Positions 51,494-61,280 of a stretch of DNA of 64,000 nt are shown one piece after another. The DNA is taken from NCBI RefSeq assembly GCF_035987325.1, contig NZ_CP108488.1, positions 1,612,001 through 1,676,000 of the forward strand, given 5' to 3'. Both the position numbers and the translations under genes were made by a program. The stretch is from Streptomyces sp. NBC_01244 (GTDB lineage: Bacteria > Actinomycetota > Actinomycetes > Streptomycetales > Streptomycetaceae). Under the pieces are notes generated by a model that worked only from the letters and a program-made list of their open reading frames with translations, had not been told where the DNA came from and did no database searches. Position 1 is the first letter of the stretch, and every line of letters starts with the position of its first letter.

Positions 51494-54106
51494 TCAGCCG
51501 TGGGAGATCGTCGTTGTCGGTGGTTGCGCGTGGAACGCGGTCCGTACGACGCGGGCTGCGATGAATCCGATCAGCGCTGTGGCTGCCGCCAGGCCGATGC
51601 CGGTCGCATCGAGCGGTTCGGTCTCCAGGATCGACCGGAGCGCGGGGAGGTAGAGCGCGGCTGCCGCGAGGAGTGCGGAGGCGAGGACCGCCAGGGGGAG
51701 GAAGAGGTTCTCCTTGGTCAGCAGGCGGGATCGCAGGCCCAGTACCACTCCGAGCTGGCCGGCGAGCAGGGCGAGGAAGAGCACGCTCTGCCAGGGCAGG
51801 TCCCAGGCGCGTGCGGTGAGGGCGGCCGCGAGGCAGGAGGCGGTGACGACCACGGCGAGCAGGAGCAGTCGCTGCCAGGCGCCGGCGCCGAGGATGTGCT
51901 GTCCGGGCGGGCGGGGCGGCCTGTTCATGGTGCCTGGTGAGACGGGTTCGGCGCCCATGGCGACGCCGGTGAGGCCGTGGGTGAGGAGGTTGATCCAGAG
52001 GATCTGTCCGGCCCGCAGGGGTAGGGGGAGGCCGATGAGGGGGCCGGTGAGCATGACGAGGATCTCGGCCGTTCCGCCGGCCAGGCCGTATACGAGGAAG
52101 CGCCGGATGTTGTCGTAGACGCGACGGCCTTCCTCGACCGCGGCGACGACGGTCGACAGTTCGTCGTTGGTGAGCACGAGGTCGGCGGCCTGCCGCGCGA
52201 CCTCCGTGCCGCGTGCGCCCATCGCGACGCCGATGTCTGCCTGGCGCAGGGCGGGTCCGTCGTTGACTCCGTCGCCGGTCATCGCGGTGACGGCGCCGTG
52301 GGAGCGCCAGGCTTCTACGATGTCCAGCTTCTGTTGCGGAGTCGTACGTGCGAATACGCGGACGGTGGTGAGGTCCGCGATCCGGCCGGCGGCGAGGTCC
52401 GCGCCCGTGACCACCTTCTCGTGCGAGCTGTCGGCGGAGAGCAGGCCGACCTCGGTTGCCACGGCGCGCGCGGTGGCGGGGTGGTCGCCGGTGATGAGGA
52501 TGGGGGTGATGCCGGCGGCCCGGCAGGCGGCGATCGTGGCCGCGGCCTCCGTTTTAGGCGGGTCGCTGATGGCGACCAGGCCGAGCAGGTGGAGGCCGGA
52601 CTCGGCGTCGGCGGGGTGGTCGGGGACATCGTCCCGCATACCGGAAGCGACGGCGAGGACGCGGAAGCCATGGGCGGCCAGCAGCGCGGCCTGCTGTTCC
52701 GCCGTGTGGAGCAGGTCCGTGGGGTCGGCGAGGACGGCGGGGTCGAGGACCGCTTCGGGCGCGCCCTTCAGACACACGAGCACCCGGTCCTCGGGCGTGG
52801 TGTGCAGGGTGGTCATGCGTTTGCGCAGGCTGTCGAAAGGGGCTTCGTCCGCGCGCGGGTGGCTTTCGTGGAGGTCGGTCTGATCGGCACAGCCCGCTTT
52901 GGCCGCGGCCGTCAGGAGGGCAGCCTCGGTGGGGTCACCCACCGGGATCCAGCGGTCGTCGGGCGGGACCGGTCCCGTCGGCGGGCGGATGGAGGCGTCG
53001 TTGCAGAGCGCCGCAGTGGTCAGCAGTTTGCGCAGAGGATCCATCTCCGTCGGCGTCGGGGGTCGGCCTGCGATCAGGACGTCGCCTTCGGGCTCGTAGC
53101 CGACACCGGAGAGGTCGGCCGTGGCATGGGGCATCCAGACCCGCTGGACCACCATGCGGCCTTCGGTGAGGGTGCCGGTCTTGTCCGTGGCGAGGACCGA
53201 TACGGAGCCGAGCGTCTCGACGGCGGGAAGGCGGCGTACGAGCGCGTGCCGGGTGGCCATGCGGCGGGCGCCGAGGGCGAGGGCGAGGGTGACGACGGCG
53301 GGCAGTGACTCCGGTACCGCGGCGACCGCGAGGCTGATGGCGGTCACTGCCATGATCCCGACGGGCAGGCCTTGCAGGAGGCCGAGCGCGAAGACGACCA
53401 GGCAGAGTCCGAGTGTGGCGGCGGCCAGGATCCGGCCGAGAGAGGCGAGGCGGTGCTGCAGCGGGGTCGGTTCCCGCCCGCCTTCGAGGAGGGCGGCGAT
53501 CCGACCGAGTGCGCTGGCCGCGCCGGTCGCCGCCACGGTGGCCACGCCTCTCCCCCGGACGACGACGGTTCCGGCGCTCAAGGTCGTACCCGAATCCTTG
53601 TCCACCGCGACGGACTCGCCGGTGAGCATGGACTCGTCGACGAGGAGGGCCGATGCTTCGGTGAGTTCGGCGTCGGCGGCGACGATGTCGCCTTCGCCGA
53701 GGAGGAGCACGTCACCGGGTACGACGTCGGTGGCGGGGACTTCGCGTGGCGTGCCTGCCCTCAGTACGCGTGCTCCCGGGGCTGACATGGCCGAGAGGGC
53801 GGCCACCGCGTTGTCGGCGCGGATCTCCTGGGTCACGCCGACGGTGGTGTTGAAGAGGATCACCAGGCCGATGACGATGGAGTCGGCGTGGTCGCCGATG
53901 GCGATCGTGAGCAGGACCGCGCCGATCAGGACCATGACCAGGGGGTCTCGGAGCTGTGCCAGGACTCGCGCGTACAGGGGTGTCGGCGACTGGGAGGCGA
54001 TTTCGTTGCGGCCGTGTTCGACGAGGCGGCGCCCGGCTTCCCGATCGGTGAGTCCGCGGGGCTTCCGTGGGGCGGCGGGTGCTTGACTGGCCGCGGGCGC
54101 GGACAT
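51494..54106 (-). CDS. P-type cation-transporting ATPase (P2 type, Ca2+/cation)
   Basis: An 870-residue P-type ATPase. In order: N-terminal cation-ATPase domain (LTDREAGRRLVEHGRNEI), actuator motif MLTGES, ion-site helix PESLPAVVTLALALGARRMA, phosphorylation site DKTGTLTEGRM, and hinge MTGDGVNDGPALRQADIGVAMG, followed by four C-terminal membrane helices. The pattern fits P2A/P2B Ca2+- or Mn2+-type pumps; the ion is not certain. The ATG at 54106 overlaps the upstream universal stress protein stop by one base, with AAGGGA before it, so the two are co-translated in a USP-USP-ATPase operon. Confidence 0.92.
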   Translation of the reverse strand: MSAPAASQAPAAPRKPRGLTDREAGRRLVEHGRNEIASQSPTPLYARVLAQLRDPLVMVLIGAVLLTIAIGDHADSIVIGLVILFNTTVGVTQEIRADNAVAALSAMSAPGARVLRAGTPREVPATDVVPGDVLLLGEGDIVAADAELTEASALLVDESMLTGESVAVDKDSGTTLSAGTVVVRGRGVATVAATGAASALGRIAALLEGGREPTPLQHRLASLGRILAAATLGLCLVVFALGLLQGLPVGIMAVTAISLAVAAVPESLPAVVTLALALGARRMATRHALVRRLPAVETLGSVSVLATDKTGTLTEGRMVVQRVWMPHATADLSGVGYEPEGDVLIAGRPPTPTEMDPLRKLLTTAALCNDASIRPPTGPVPPDDRWIPVGDPTEAALLTAAAKAGCADQTDLHESHPRADEAPFDSLRKRMTTLHTTPEDRVLVCLKGAPEAVLDPAVLADPTDLLHTAEQQAALLAAHGFRVLAVASGMRDDVPDHPADAESGLHLLGLVAISDPPKTEAAATIAACRAAGITPILITGDHPATARAVATEVGLLSADSSHEKVVTGADLAAGRIADLTTVRVFARTTPQQKLDIVEAWRSHGAVTAMTGDGVNDGPALRQADIGVAMGARGTEVARQAADLVLTNDELSTVVAAVEEGRRVYDNIRRFLVYGLAGGTAEILVMLTGPLIGLPLPLRAGQILWINLLTHGLTGVAMGAEPVSPGTMNRPPRPPGQHILGAGAWQRLLLLAVVVTASCLAAALTARAWDLPWQSVLFLALLAGQLGVVLGLRSRLLTKENLFLPLAVLASALLAAAALYLPALRSILETEPLDATGIGLAAATALIGFIAARVVRTAFHAQPPTTTISHG

Positions 54107-54963
54107 CAGGTCCCTTGCGCGACGGGGACCGTGATGACGGGGCAGTGTGCCCGGTGCAGCAGTCCGTGGACGACGGAGCCGAGCCTCATGCCGGTGTAAC
54201 CCCCGTTTCCGCGGCGGCCCAGGACCAAGGCCAGGGTGTGTTCGGCTGCCTTCGCCAGCTCCTCGACCGGGTGACCTGCCAGCACTTCGTGGGTGAGTGC
54301 GACATCCGGGTACTTCTCCGACCAGCCGGCGACGGTCTCGGACAGCATGCGACGCTGCGCCTGGACACCCGCGTTCTTGTCCTGGAACGAGAGCAGGGGC
54401 TGGTGCCACACCGAGATCGCCCGCACCATGCATCCGCGTACGCTCGCTTCCTCGAAGGCCACTGCCAGCGCCGCCTTCGACGACTCGCTGCCGTCGACCG
54501 CGACGACCATGTACGGCGACTGTTGGCTGACATGCTCCGCATCACCGACGACCACGACCGGACAGTGCGCCTGCGCGACGACGGGCACCACCAGCGAACC
54601 GGCACTGAGGAACTCCTCGGTGCGGCCGAGATGTCGCGAGCCGAGCACCAGCATGGGGGCCTTCAGGGAAAGCCGGCCGAGTACCGGGGCCGGAAGCCCG
54701 TCGAGCAGGTGGGCGGACGGTTCGAGATCCGGGTGACGCGAGCGCGTCCACACGGCGGCCGCTTCGAGGGTTTCCGATCCGGTCCGGCGCAGGTCGATAC
54801 GGTGCGTGCTCCCGTCGGCGTGCTGGGTGTCGTGTTGCGGTGGCACCACCAGTGCGAGACCCAGTCCGAGCGCCCGGCGGTGCGCCTCGTCGGCCGCCCA
54901 GGCCAGGGCCATGTGCCAGTCCCTGACCGGGTCGATACCGACGACGATCTCACGGCCTGTCAT
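54106..54963 (-). CDS. Universal stress protein, tandem UspA domains
   Basis: A 285-residue protein with two UspA domains. The first starts EIVVGIDPVRDWHMALAWAADEA; the second starts YMVVAVDGSESSKAALAVAFEEA and ends with the ATP-binding signature GRRGNGGYTGMRLGSVVHGLLHRAHCPVITVP (G-2x-G-9x-G-S/T form), so the second domain probably binds ATP. GAGGGAG supports the ATG at 54963. Eight bases after the preceding USP gene; stop overlaps the ATPase start. Confidence 0.92.
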   Translation of the reverse strand: MTGREIVVGIDPVRDWHMALAWAADEAHRRALGLGLALVVPPQHDTQHADGSTHRIDLRRTGSETLEAAAVWTRSRHPDLEPSAHLLDGLPAPVLGRLSLKAPMLVLGSRHLGRTEEFLSAGSLVVPVVAQAHCPVVVVGDAEHVSQQSPYMVVAVDGSESSKAALAVAFEEASVRGCMVRAISVWHQPLLSFQDKNAGVQAQRRMLSETVAGWSEKYPDVALTHEVLAGHPVEELAKAAEHTLALVLGRRGNGGYTGMRLGSVVHGLLHRAHCPVITVPVAQGT

Positions 54964-54971
54964 GTTCTCCC

Positions 54972-55874
54972 TCACGACTCGCTCCCCTGATCGTTGCCGT
55001 GCCGCGGGATGAGCAGCACGGGACACCGCGCGTGGTGCAGGAGGCTGTGGGCCACGTGCCCCAGCGTCCGGCCGATGTAGCCCGGCGAGCGCCTCCCGCC
55101 GATGACCAGCAGGTCCGCGTCCTGCGAGGCCTCGGCCAGTACACCGGCCACCGAGAAGCTCTTCTCCAGGTCGGCGTGCACGGTCAGATCCGGGAACTCC
55201 TCGCGGATCAGGCCTGCCATTGCTGTCAGGCGCTCCGCGTGCCGGCCGCTGATCTCCTCGACGTCGTCGAGCATGCTCACGACGTTGCCGACGGATCCCA
55301 GCAGGTTCCATACGTGCGTCAGCCGCAGCGACGCCTTGCGCAGCCCGGCTTCGCACGCGGCGTACCGGACGCAGTCGAGGTCGTGTTGGTCGCGGACACC
55401 GGCCAGCACGCTGCCCGTCTCGACCCGCGGGTCCGTCCCCCGCACCACGGCCAAGGGGGTGGTGGCACTCGCGGCGGCCTTGAGCCCGACGGAGCCGAGC
55501 ATCAGCGAGGTGAACCCGCCGAGACCGCGGTTGCCGACGACGATCGTGTCGTGGACGCCGGCGGCCCGGTGGAGGCTGGGTACGGGTGCACTGCGACTGA
55601 ACTCCGTGGTGACGTGCAGATCGGGATGGAGTTCCGCTACGGCCGCGGCGGTGTCATCGAGTAGTTCGCGGCCCGCTGCGCGGACCCGTTCAAGGGTTTC
55701 CACCGATGCGTATACGGCTCTACTGTCCGTATCGGCGGCGTGGAGGACGTGCAGGGTGCTCCCCCGCCGTGCTGCTTCGGCCGCGGCCCACAGGACTGCC
55801 CCGCGTGCGGGGTCCGACCCGTCGACGCCGACGATGACCGTCCCGAGTTCCGGACCGGCAGTGATGCCTTCCAT
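54972..55874 (-). CDS. Universal stress protein, tandem UspA domains
   Basis: A 300-residue double-UspA protein: VIVGVDGSDPARGAVLWAAAEA at the start, GNRGLGGFTSLMLGSVGLK in the first half and GGRRSPGYIGRTLGHVAHSLLHHARCPVLLIP in the second. AGGAGAAACC precedes the ATG at 55874. It heads the USP-USP-ATPase operon and is divergent from the CBS-BON gene; the shared 273-base region carries two pairs of DosR-like boxes. Confidence 0.93.
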   Translation of the reverse strand: MEGITAGPELGTVIVGVDGSDPARGAVLWAAAEAARRGSTLHVLHAADTDSRAVYASVETLERVRAAGRELLDDTAAAVAELHPDLHVTTEFSRSAPVPSLHRAAGVHDTIVVGNRGLGGFTSLMLGSVGLKAAASATTPLAVVRGTDPRVETGSVLAGVRDQHDLDCVRYAACEAGLRKASLRLTHVWNLLGSVGNVVSMLDDVEEISGRHAERLTAMAGLIREEFPDLTVHADLEKSFSVAGVLAEASQDADLLVIGGRRSPGYIGRTLGHVAHSLLHHARCPVLLIPRHGNDQGSES

Positions 55875-55941
55875 GGTTTCTCCTGATCGAGGGCCATCGT
55901 GCTTGCGCTCTCACGCTGGCATCGCGGGCGCGTGGTCGGCG

Positions 55942-55979
55942 AGGGCCATAGGGGCCAGGGCAAGGGCCGACTGGTCCCT
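55942..55979 (-). promoter_or_regulatory. Pair of DosR/OsdR-like boxes, 21 bp apart (USP side)
   Basis: AGGGCCATAGGGGCC (from 55942) and AGGGCCGACTGGTCCCT (55963-55979). The second is an imperfect palindrome whose reverse complement reads AGGGACCAGTCGGCCCT. Both begin with AGGGCC, exactly 21 bases apart, 68-105 bases upstream of the USP start. Confidence 0.55.
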
Positions 55980-56015
55980 CCCCGGCTCCGGGAACCTTCA
56001 TAAGCCTCCGCCGAC

Positions 56016-56052
56016 GGACCCGGTCGGCCCTCGTACAGGACCGTTCGGCCCT
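56016..56052 (+). promoter_or_regulatory. Pair of DosR/OsdR-like boxes, 21 bp apart (CBS side)
   Basis: GGACCCGGTCGGCCCT (56016-56031) and AGGACCGTTCGGCCCT (56037-56052) share TCGGCCCTCG exactly 21 bases apart. They lie 96-132 bases before the CBS-BON start. Confidence 0.6.
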
Positions 56053-56147
56053 CGATACGGACGCCGGCCGGGCGGATGGTGGCCCTGTACGGGTGGTGCA
56101 CACCAGCCCTCTGCGCCCCTGCATGACGACGTACAGGAGGTCCGCTC

Positions 56148-56771
56148 GTGAAGCACACCCAGGTCGGCGAGGTGATGACGGCAGATGTCGTCTCGGTGGA
56201 CCGTTCGGCGACGTTCAGGGAGATCGCCAAGCTCCTCGCCGACTACGACATCACCGGGCTGCCCGTCGTGGACGAGGACGACCGGGTGGTCGGCGTCGTC
56301 TCCGAGAGCGATCTGCTCGCCCGCAAGGCCCTGACGGCCGCGGACATCATGTCGGCTCCCGCTGTCACGGTCCACGCTCAGGAGAGCGTCTCGGAGGCCG
56401 GGCAGCTCATGACGCGCCTGGGCCTGCAACGCCTTCCGGTCACCGACGAGCAAGAACGTCTCGTCGGCATCGTCACCCGGCGTGACCTCCTGCGCGTCTT
56501 CCTTCGCCCCGATGCCGAGATACGGCGGCAGGTGAGCGAGGACGTGCTGTCCGGCAGCATCGGCGCGCCCACGGGGGCGGTGGACATCCACGTCCTGGAC
56601 GGTGTCGTGACCCTCGCGGGCCGGCTTGAACGGCAGAGCCAGGTCCCCCTCGCCCTGCGGCTCACCGCACGACTGGACGGTGTCGTCGCCGTGGTGGACG
56701 AGCTCACCGCCCGCACGGACGACTCCCGTCTGATCCCGCCGGAGCGCGGAGCGCAACCCATCACCTGGTGA
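56148..56771 (+). CDS. CBS-domain pair with BON domain
   Basis: A 207-residue protein: two CBS motifs (about 1-60, VGEVMTADVVSVDRSATFREIAKLLADYDITGLPVVDEDDRVVGVVSESDL; and 67-122, ADIMSAPAVTVH...RLPVTDEQERLVGIVTRRDLL, quoted in part) and a C-terminal BON domain (about 128-190, VDIHVLDGVVTLAGRLERQS). CBS pairs bind adenosine nucleotides and BON domains bind membranes, so it could sense energy state at the membrane. CAGGAGG at 56134-56140 fixes the GTG at 56148. It is followed by two USP genes on the same strand. Confidence 0.9.
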   Translation: MKHTQVGEVMTADVVSVDRSATFREIAKLLADYDITGLPVVDEDDRVVGVVSESDLLARKALTAADIMSAPAVTVHAQESVSEAGQLMTRLGLQRLPVTDEQERLVGIVTRRDLLRVFLRPDAEIRRQVSEDVLSGSIGAPTGAVDIHVLDGVVTLAGRLERQSQVPLALRLTARLDGVVAVVDELTARTDDSRLIPPERGAQPITW

Positions 56772-56809
56772 CCGCGAAACACCCCGCGCAGCCTGAGGGG
56801 GCCACCGTC

Positions 56810-57684
56810 ATGAACCACCACGTAACCGTCGGCGTCGACGGCACCCCCCCCAGAGCCTCTCCGCAGCCCGCTGGGCAGCCCGCGAGGCCACGCTTCGGCA
56901 GGCCCCTCTGCGGATCGTCCACGCCGAGGACTGGTCCTCCGGCACGCTGATACCCGAGCTGGACCCCGGGACGCGCGACCGGTGGGCCGACGAGGTCCTG
57001 GGCTCTGCCGCCGACGAGCTGAAGCAGGCGTGTCCCCGCCTGGAGATCTCCACGCGTCGCCTCTCGGGCAGGCCTTCGGCGGCTCTGGCGGCAGAGGCCG
57101 AGAGCGCCGGCCTCCTGGTCCTCGGCTCCCGCGGGCTGGGCAGTGGGGTGGGCTTCATCGTCGGCTCCGTGAGCCTGTCCACCCTCACGGCCACCGAGAC
57201 CCCCGTCGTCCTCGTACGGGCGGAGGAGGACGGCAGGGAGAGCGCGGCCCCCACCCCGTACCGCGAGATCGTCGTGGGCGTCGACATCCACCAGTCCTGC
57301 GACAGGGTCCTGGCCTTCGCCTTCGAGGAAGCCTCACGCCGCGACTGCGCGTTGCGGGCGGTGCACGGCTGGAAGCTCCCTCCCGCGTCCGGCTGCTCGC
57401 CCGTCCTCAATCCCTCGGTCGCACGCGAGGTCGACCGCACCGTCGCCCAGATGCTCGACGACATGCTCATGCCGTGGCGGCTGAAGTTCCCGGACGTGCG
57501 ACTCGAGGAGAGGACGTTCATCGGATCTGCGGGACGGGAGCTCGTCCGGGCCACCACGGGCGCGGACCTCGTCGTCATCGGACGCCGCATCCGCCGCTCC
57601 CCCATGGGCACGCCCCTCGGCCCGATCGCCCACACCGTGCTTCACCACACGGCCGCTCCGATCGCCGTTCTCGCTCACGACTGA
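56810..57684 (+). pseudogene. Universal stress protein gene, frameshifted in a C8 run
   Basis: The ATG at 56810, with GAGGGGG upstream, opens MNHHVTVGVDGTP, the usual UspA start. At 56844-56851 a run of eight C breaks the frame; one more C (or two fewer) would join it to SLSAARWAAREATLRQAP and the rest of a complete 290-residue double-UspA protein ending IAVLAHD at 57684. The second half (IVVGVDIHQSCDRVLAFAFEEA ... GRRIRRSPMGTPLGPIAHTVLHH) is intact. It may be a sequencing error, a phase-variable switch, or a recent knock-out; apart from this run it looks functional. Confidence 0.8.
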
Positions 57685-57818
57685 CCGCCTGGCTTCATCG
57701 CGCCGTGCTGCGCGTCACGGCCCAGCAGCACTCATGACGGACGGGTGCTCGCCTCCCGAACCCGGCCTGGCCTGGCGGTGAGGTGCAGCCCTGGACGTCG
57801 GCCGGTCGGCTCCACAAC

Positions 57819-57834
57819 GGGCCCCTCGGCCCCT
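57819..57834 (+). promoter_or_regulatory. DosR/OsdR-like box upstream of a universal stress protein
   Basis: GGGCCCCTCGGCCCCT lies 61 bases before the start of the next USP gene. A weaker relative, TCGGCCGGTCGGCTCC, lies about 20 bases upstream of it. Confidence 0.4.
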
Positions 57835-57894
57835 CGGAACCCGTGGCCGGGGCGGAGCCTGGAACTCACACGTCAACTGAGGGAGATGGGAACC

Positions 57895-58770
57895 ATGGCC
57901 AACCTTGTGACCGCCGGCCTCGACGGCTCGCGCGAAAGCGTCGCGGCGGCCCGATGGGCCGCGCGCGAAGCCGACCTCCGAGGGGTGCCCCTGGCCCTGG
58001 TCCACGTCGAGGAGTGGCTGGAACGGCCCCCTCTCGCCGTCGCGACCACCGAGGTCCAGCGCCAGTGGGCCGAGGGACTGTTGCGCGAAGCCTCCGAGGA
58101 GATCAAGCGGCTGTATCCGCATCTGGAGATCACCTCCCGCCGGCTGTCGGGGATCCCGGCCACGGCCCTGGCCCACGCGGCCGCCTCTTCGGACATCCTG
58201 GTGCTGGGTTCCCGAGGGCTCGGCAGCATCGCCGGATTCATCCTCGGGTCCATCGGCGCCGACACCATCGCCGCGGCCGACCAGCCGGTCGTCCTCGTCA
58301 GAGCGCCGCACGGTGAGGCGACGCCTGCCGAGCGATCCGGTACCGACGGCCCGATCGTGGCGGGAGTGGAGATCGGGCGCCCGTGTGACGCGCTTCTCTC
58401 CTTCGCCTTCGACGAGGCAGCACGCAGCAGGTGCGCCCTGCGGGTGCTCCACGCCTGGGCACCACCGCCGATCATCGGTTACGGCCCCCCTCTCGACCCC
58501 GGTGCCCAGGAGGAGATCGGGCAGGGGATCGCCACGGCCGTGGACGAGATGATCCGCCCCTGGTGCGAAAAGTACCCCTCGGTGGCAGTCACTCCCGAGG
58601 TGCGCATGGGCCAGTCCGCGATCCAGCTCGTGGACGCCTCCAAAGGTGCCGCGCTGGTCGTCGTCGGCAGGCGCATCCGACGGTCCGCCTACGGCACCCA
58701 CATCGACGCGATCGCGCACGCGGTCCTGCACCACGCCACCTCGCCCGTCGCCGTCATCGCCCACGAGTGA
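57895..58770 (+). CDS. Universal stress protein, tandem UspA domains
   Basis: A 291-residue double-UspA protein: VTAGLDGSRESVAAARWAAREA, then GSRGLGSIAGFILGSIG in the first domain and IVAGVEIGRPCDALLSFAFDEAA with GRRIRRSAYGTHIDAIAHAVLHHATSPVAVI in the second. Very similar in plan to the frameshifted USP just upstream. The ATG at 57895 is preceded by GAGGGAG. A DosR-like box lies 61 bases upstream, so it may have its own promoter. Confidence 0.92.
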   Translation: MANLVTAGLDGSRESVAAARWAAREADLRGVPLALVHVEEWLERPPLAVATTEVQRQWAEGLLREASEEIKRLYPHLEITSRRLSGIPATALAHAAASSDILVLGSRGLGSIAGFILGSIGADTIAAADQPVVLVRAPHGEATPAERSGTDGPIVAGVEIGRPCDALLSFAFDEAARSRCALRVLHAWAPPPIIGYGPPLDPGAQEEIGQGIATAVDEMIRPWCEKYPSVAVTPEVRMGQSAIQLVDASKGAALVVVGRRIRRSAYGTHIDAIAHAVLHHATSPVAVIAHE

Positions 58771-58880
58771 ACGCACCCGCGTTCCCCTGGACGGTCAGGT
58801 GCGCGCCGGCTTACGGGTACGCCGCCTCAGGCAGCGCAGTCCGTCGGTGGCCCGGGGAGATCTCCGCGAAGGCGGCGGGT

Positions 58881-61280
58881 CTAGTCCACGGGAAGCCGGA
58901 CCCAATGCTCGTCTCCGGCCGCCACCACGACGGCCTGTTCGCCGGGCAGCATGAGGGCCAGAGGACCTTGGCGGGATTCCGGCACGGTGATGCCGAACCT
59001 GCCGTGGAGCAGTCGGACACGGACATCGCGGTGCCCCCGGTGGCAGAGCGTGAAGGAGACGGGCTCGATCTCCCGTAGGGGGACGGGATCGATGTACAGG
59101 CCTTCGGGGCCGGTCTCCAGGCCCGTGACTCCGCGCTCCGCGAGGTCGAGGGTGCCGGCCATGGCTCCCAGGTGGATCCCCTCCCCGGTGGTCCCGCCCT
59201 GGATGTCCGTGACGTCGCCGAGGAGTGCCTCCTCGCAGTACTTCCAGGCGTCCGGATCCTTCCGGCGGGCCAGCACCCAGCCGTGGACGAGGCTGCTGAG
59301 CGTCGATCCGTGGCTGGTGCGCGGCAGGTAGTACGCGACGGTCGCGCGCCACACCGCATCGTCGAGCCGGTAGCCGAGCCGGGCGAACAGGCCGTACAGC
59401 TCGGCGGGCCGGAAGAGGTAGCCGAGCATGATCACGTCGGCCTGTTTCGACGCCTGGTAGCGGTTGACCGTATCTCCTTCGGCTTCCAGGATCCGGTCGA
59501 GCCGGCGCACGTCGCCGTACCGGGCGCGGTAGGCCGCCCAGTCCAGCTCGGCCAGGTCTCCGTATCCCTCGAACTGGCTGATGACGCCCCGGTGGAACGG
59601 GACGTACAGGCGGCGGGACACCTCTTCCCAGTGCTCCAGCGCGCCGCGGTCCAGGGCGAGCCGCTCGGTCAGTTCCGTCCGTCGTGCGGGAGGCAGTTCG
59701 TCGAGCAGTTCGAGCCCCTGGTGGATCACCCAGGCGGCCATCACGTTGGTGTAGGCGTTGTCGTCGATTCCGGGTTCCGCGGCCGCGGGATAGGCGTCGT
59801 GGTACTCGTCCGGGCCCAGCACACCACGGATGCGGTAGCGCCCCCGGTGCGCGTCGTAGACGGCGGCGCCGGCCCAGAAGCGGGCGATCTCGAGCAGGAG
59901 TTCCGCGCCGGGGCCGTGCAGGAAGCCGGTGTCCCCGGTGGCCCGCCCGTAACGGCAGACGTTCAGGGCTATGGCGGAGCCGACATGGCGCTGCAGGTGC
60001 GAGTGGTCGGGCAGCCAGCGGCCCGAGCGGGGATTGAGGTGCAGGGCCTGGCTCTCCTCCTGTCCCGAACTTCCGCTCTGCCAAGGGAACATCGCTCCGC
60101 TCTGCCCTGCCAGCCGGGCAGCATCGCGGGCGGCCGGCAGCCGTCGGTGGCGGTACATGAGCAGGGCCCGCGCGACTTCGGGGAAGTGCAGTGTGATGTA
60201 GGGCAGGACGAAGAGTTCGTCCCAGAAGACGTGGCCCCGGTAGGCCTCACCGTGCAGGCCTCGCGCGGGGACACCCACGTCCAGCTCGGCGGTGTGCGGG
60301 GAGAGCGTCTGCAGTACATGGAAGAGATGGAGGCGCAGGGTCCGACCCGTCTCCCCCGACACGGTCAACTCGCCTTGCTCCCAAAGCCGTTCCCAGGCCG
60401 AGCACTGTGCCGTGAGCAGGGCCGGGAATCCGGGTGCCCGCGAAGCGTGTTCGATCGCGCGCGGCAGGAGGTCTCCGGCCGGCCTGTCGAGGGAGGTGTA
60501 CAGGGCCGCGGTCTTCACCACCGTCGCGGACCGTCTGGGAGCCACGGGCAGTCTGAACGTCTGCACCGTTCCGCCTGCGGTGTGGCTCGTCATGACGGGT
60601 GCGCGAGGTCGGGTGGCTGTCCTGACGGCGAGTCCGATTTCGGTGCGGGGGGAGGTGGTGCGGCAGGCGATCCATGCGACGCCGTGCGGCGCGAAGCCCG
60701 TCCGATGATCCGTGAGGTGGTGGCCGTCGAGCCCGCTGTAGCGTTCCACTCCCGCGTTGGCCACGTCTCCGTCCAGCCCTGATTCCACTTCGATCAGGCC
60801 GCTCCATCCGTACGCGTGGAAGGTGGTCCGCTGGGCCGCGAGGTAGGGGTCTCCCATGTGCACGACGCGGACGTGGGTGACGCCGAGGCGGCGGCCGTGG
60901 CCGTCCTGAAAGAGCATGTGCCGGGTGAGCGTCCCTCGACGCAGGTCGAGCACCACCTTGTAGTGCAGCAGGCCGGGGTCGTCGGGAGTCAGCCAGTCGC
61001 CCTGGAGACCGTCGTCGGTGATGCAGCGGTACCGCAGCGCCGTCCAGTTGGGCAGGTTGACCATGTCCTCGTTGTCGACCTGCTGTCCGGCCACGTGCGA
61101 GGTGAGCCGGTTGCAGCAGCCGGCGGCGTAGGTGGCGGGATAGTGCACGGGGCCCGCCGGGGTCTCGGGGGCCGCGCCGCGCGTGGCGAACCTTCCGTTG
61201 CCCAGTGTGCACAGGGCTTCGACCAGGCGCTCCGTTCGGGGGTCGTAGTGGTCGTACTCCCAGGTCCACGAGGCGGTCAC
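58881..61280 (-). CDS. Glycoside hydrolase family 65 protein (disaccharide phosphorylase)
   Basis: A 799-residue GH65 enzyme. The N-terminal beta-sandwich (about 1-290) starts WTWEYDHYDPRTERLVEALCTLGNGRFATRG; the (alpha/alpha)6 barrel includes HVFWDELFVLPYITLHFPE, the general-acid Glu492 in VLGPDEYHDAY, and the phosphate-binding QASKQADVIML. GH65 phosphorylases split maltose, trehalose, kojibiose or nigerose with phosphate to give beta-glucose-1-phosphate. The upstream HAD gene, coupled by a GTGA overlap, is the matching beta-phosphoglucomutase. The start is GTG 61280; the frame is open far upstream in the wrong gene. Confidence 0.92.
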   Translation of the reverse strand: MTASWTWEYDHYDPRTERLVEALCTLGNGRFATRGAAPETPAGPVHYPATYAAGCCNRLTSHVAGQQVDNEDMVNLPNWTALRYRCITDDGLQGDWLTPDDPGLLHYKVVLDLRRGTLTRHMLFQDGHGRRLGVTHVRVVHMGDPYLAAQRTTFHAYGWSGLIEVESGLDGDVANAGVERYSGLDGHHLTDHRTGFAPHGVAWIACRTTSPRTEIGLAVRTATRPRAPVMTSHTAGGTVQTFRLPVAPRRSATVVKTAALYTSLDRPAGDLLPRAIEHASRAPGFPALLTAQCSAWERLWEQGELTVSGETGRTLRLHLFHVLQTLSPHTAELDVGVPARGLHGEAYRGHVFWDELFVLPYITLHFPEVARALLMYRHRRLPAARDAARLAGQSGAMFPWQSGSSGQEESQALHLNPRSGRWLPDHSHLQRHVGSAIALNVCRYGRATGDTGFLHGPGAELLLEIARFWAGAAVYDAHRGRYRIRGVLGPDEYHDAYPAAAEPGIDDNAYTNVMAAWVIHQGLELLDELPPARRTELTERLALDRGALEHWEEVSRRLYVPFHRGVISQFEGYGDLAELDWAAYRARYGDVRRLDRILEAEGDTVNRYQASKQADVIMLGYLFRPAELYGLFARLGYRLDDAVWRATVAYYLPRTSHGSTLSSLVHGWVLARRKDPDAWKYCEEALLGDVTDIQGGTTGEGIHLGAMAGTLDLAERGVTGLETGPEGLYIDPVPLREIEPVSFTLCHRGHRDVRVRLLHGRFGITVPESRQGPLALMLPGEQAVVVAAGDEHWVRLPVD

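Noticed and set aside
58795..60084. 429-codon minus-strand frame overlapping GH65
   Set aside because: Out of frame with the clear GH65 protein; Arg/Pro-rich shadow.
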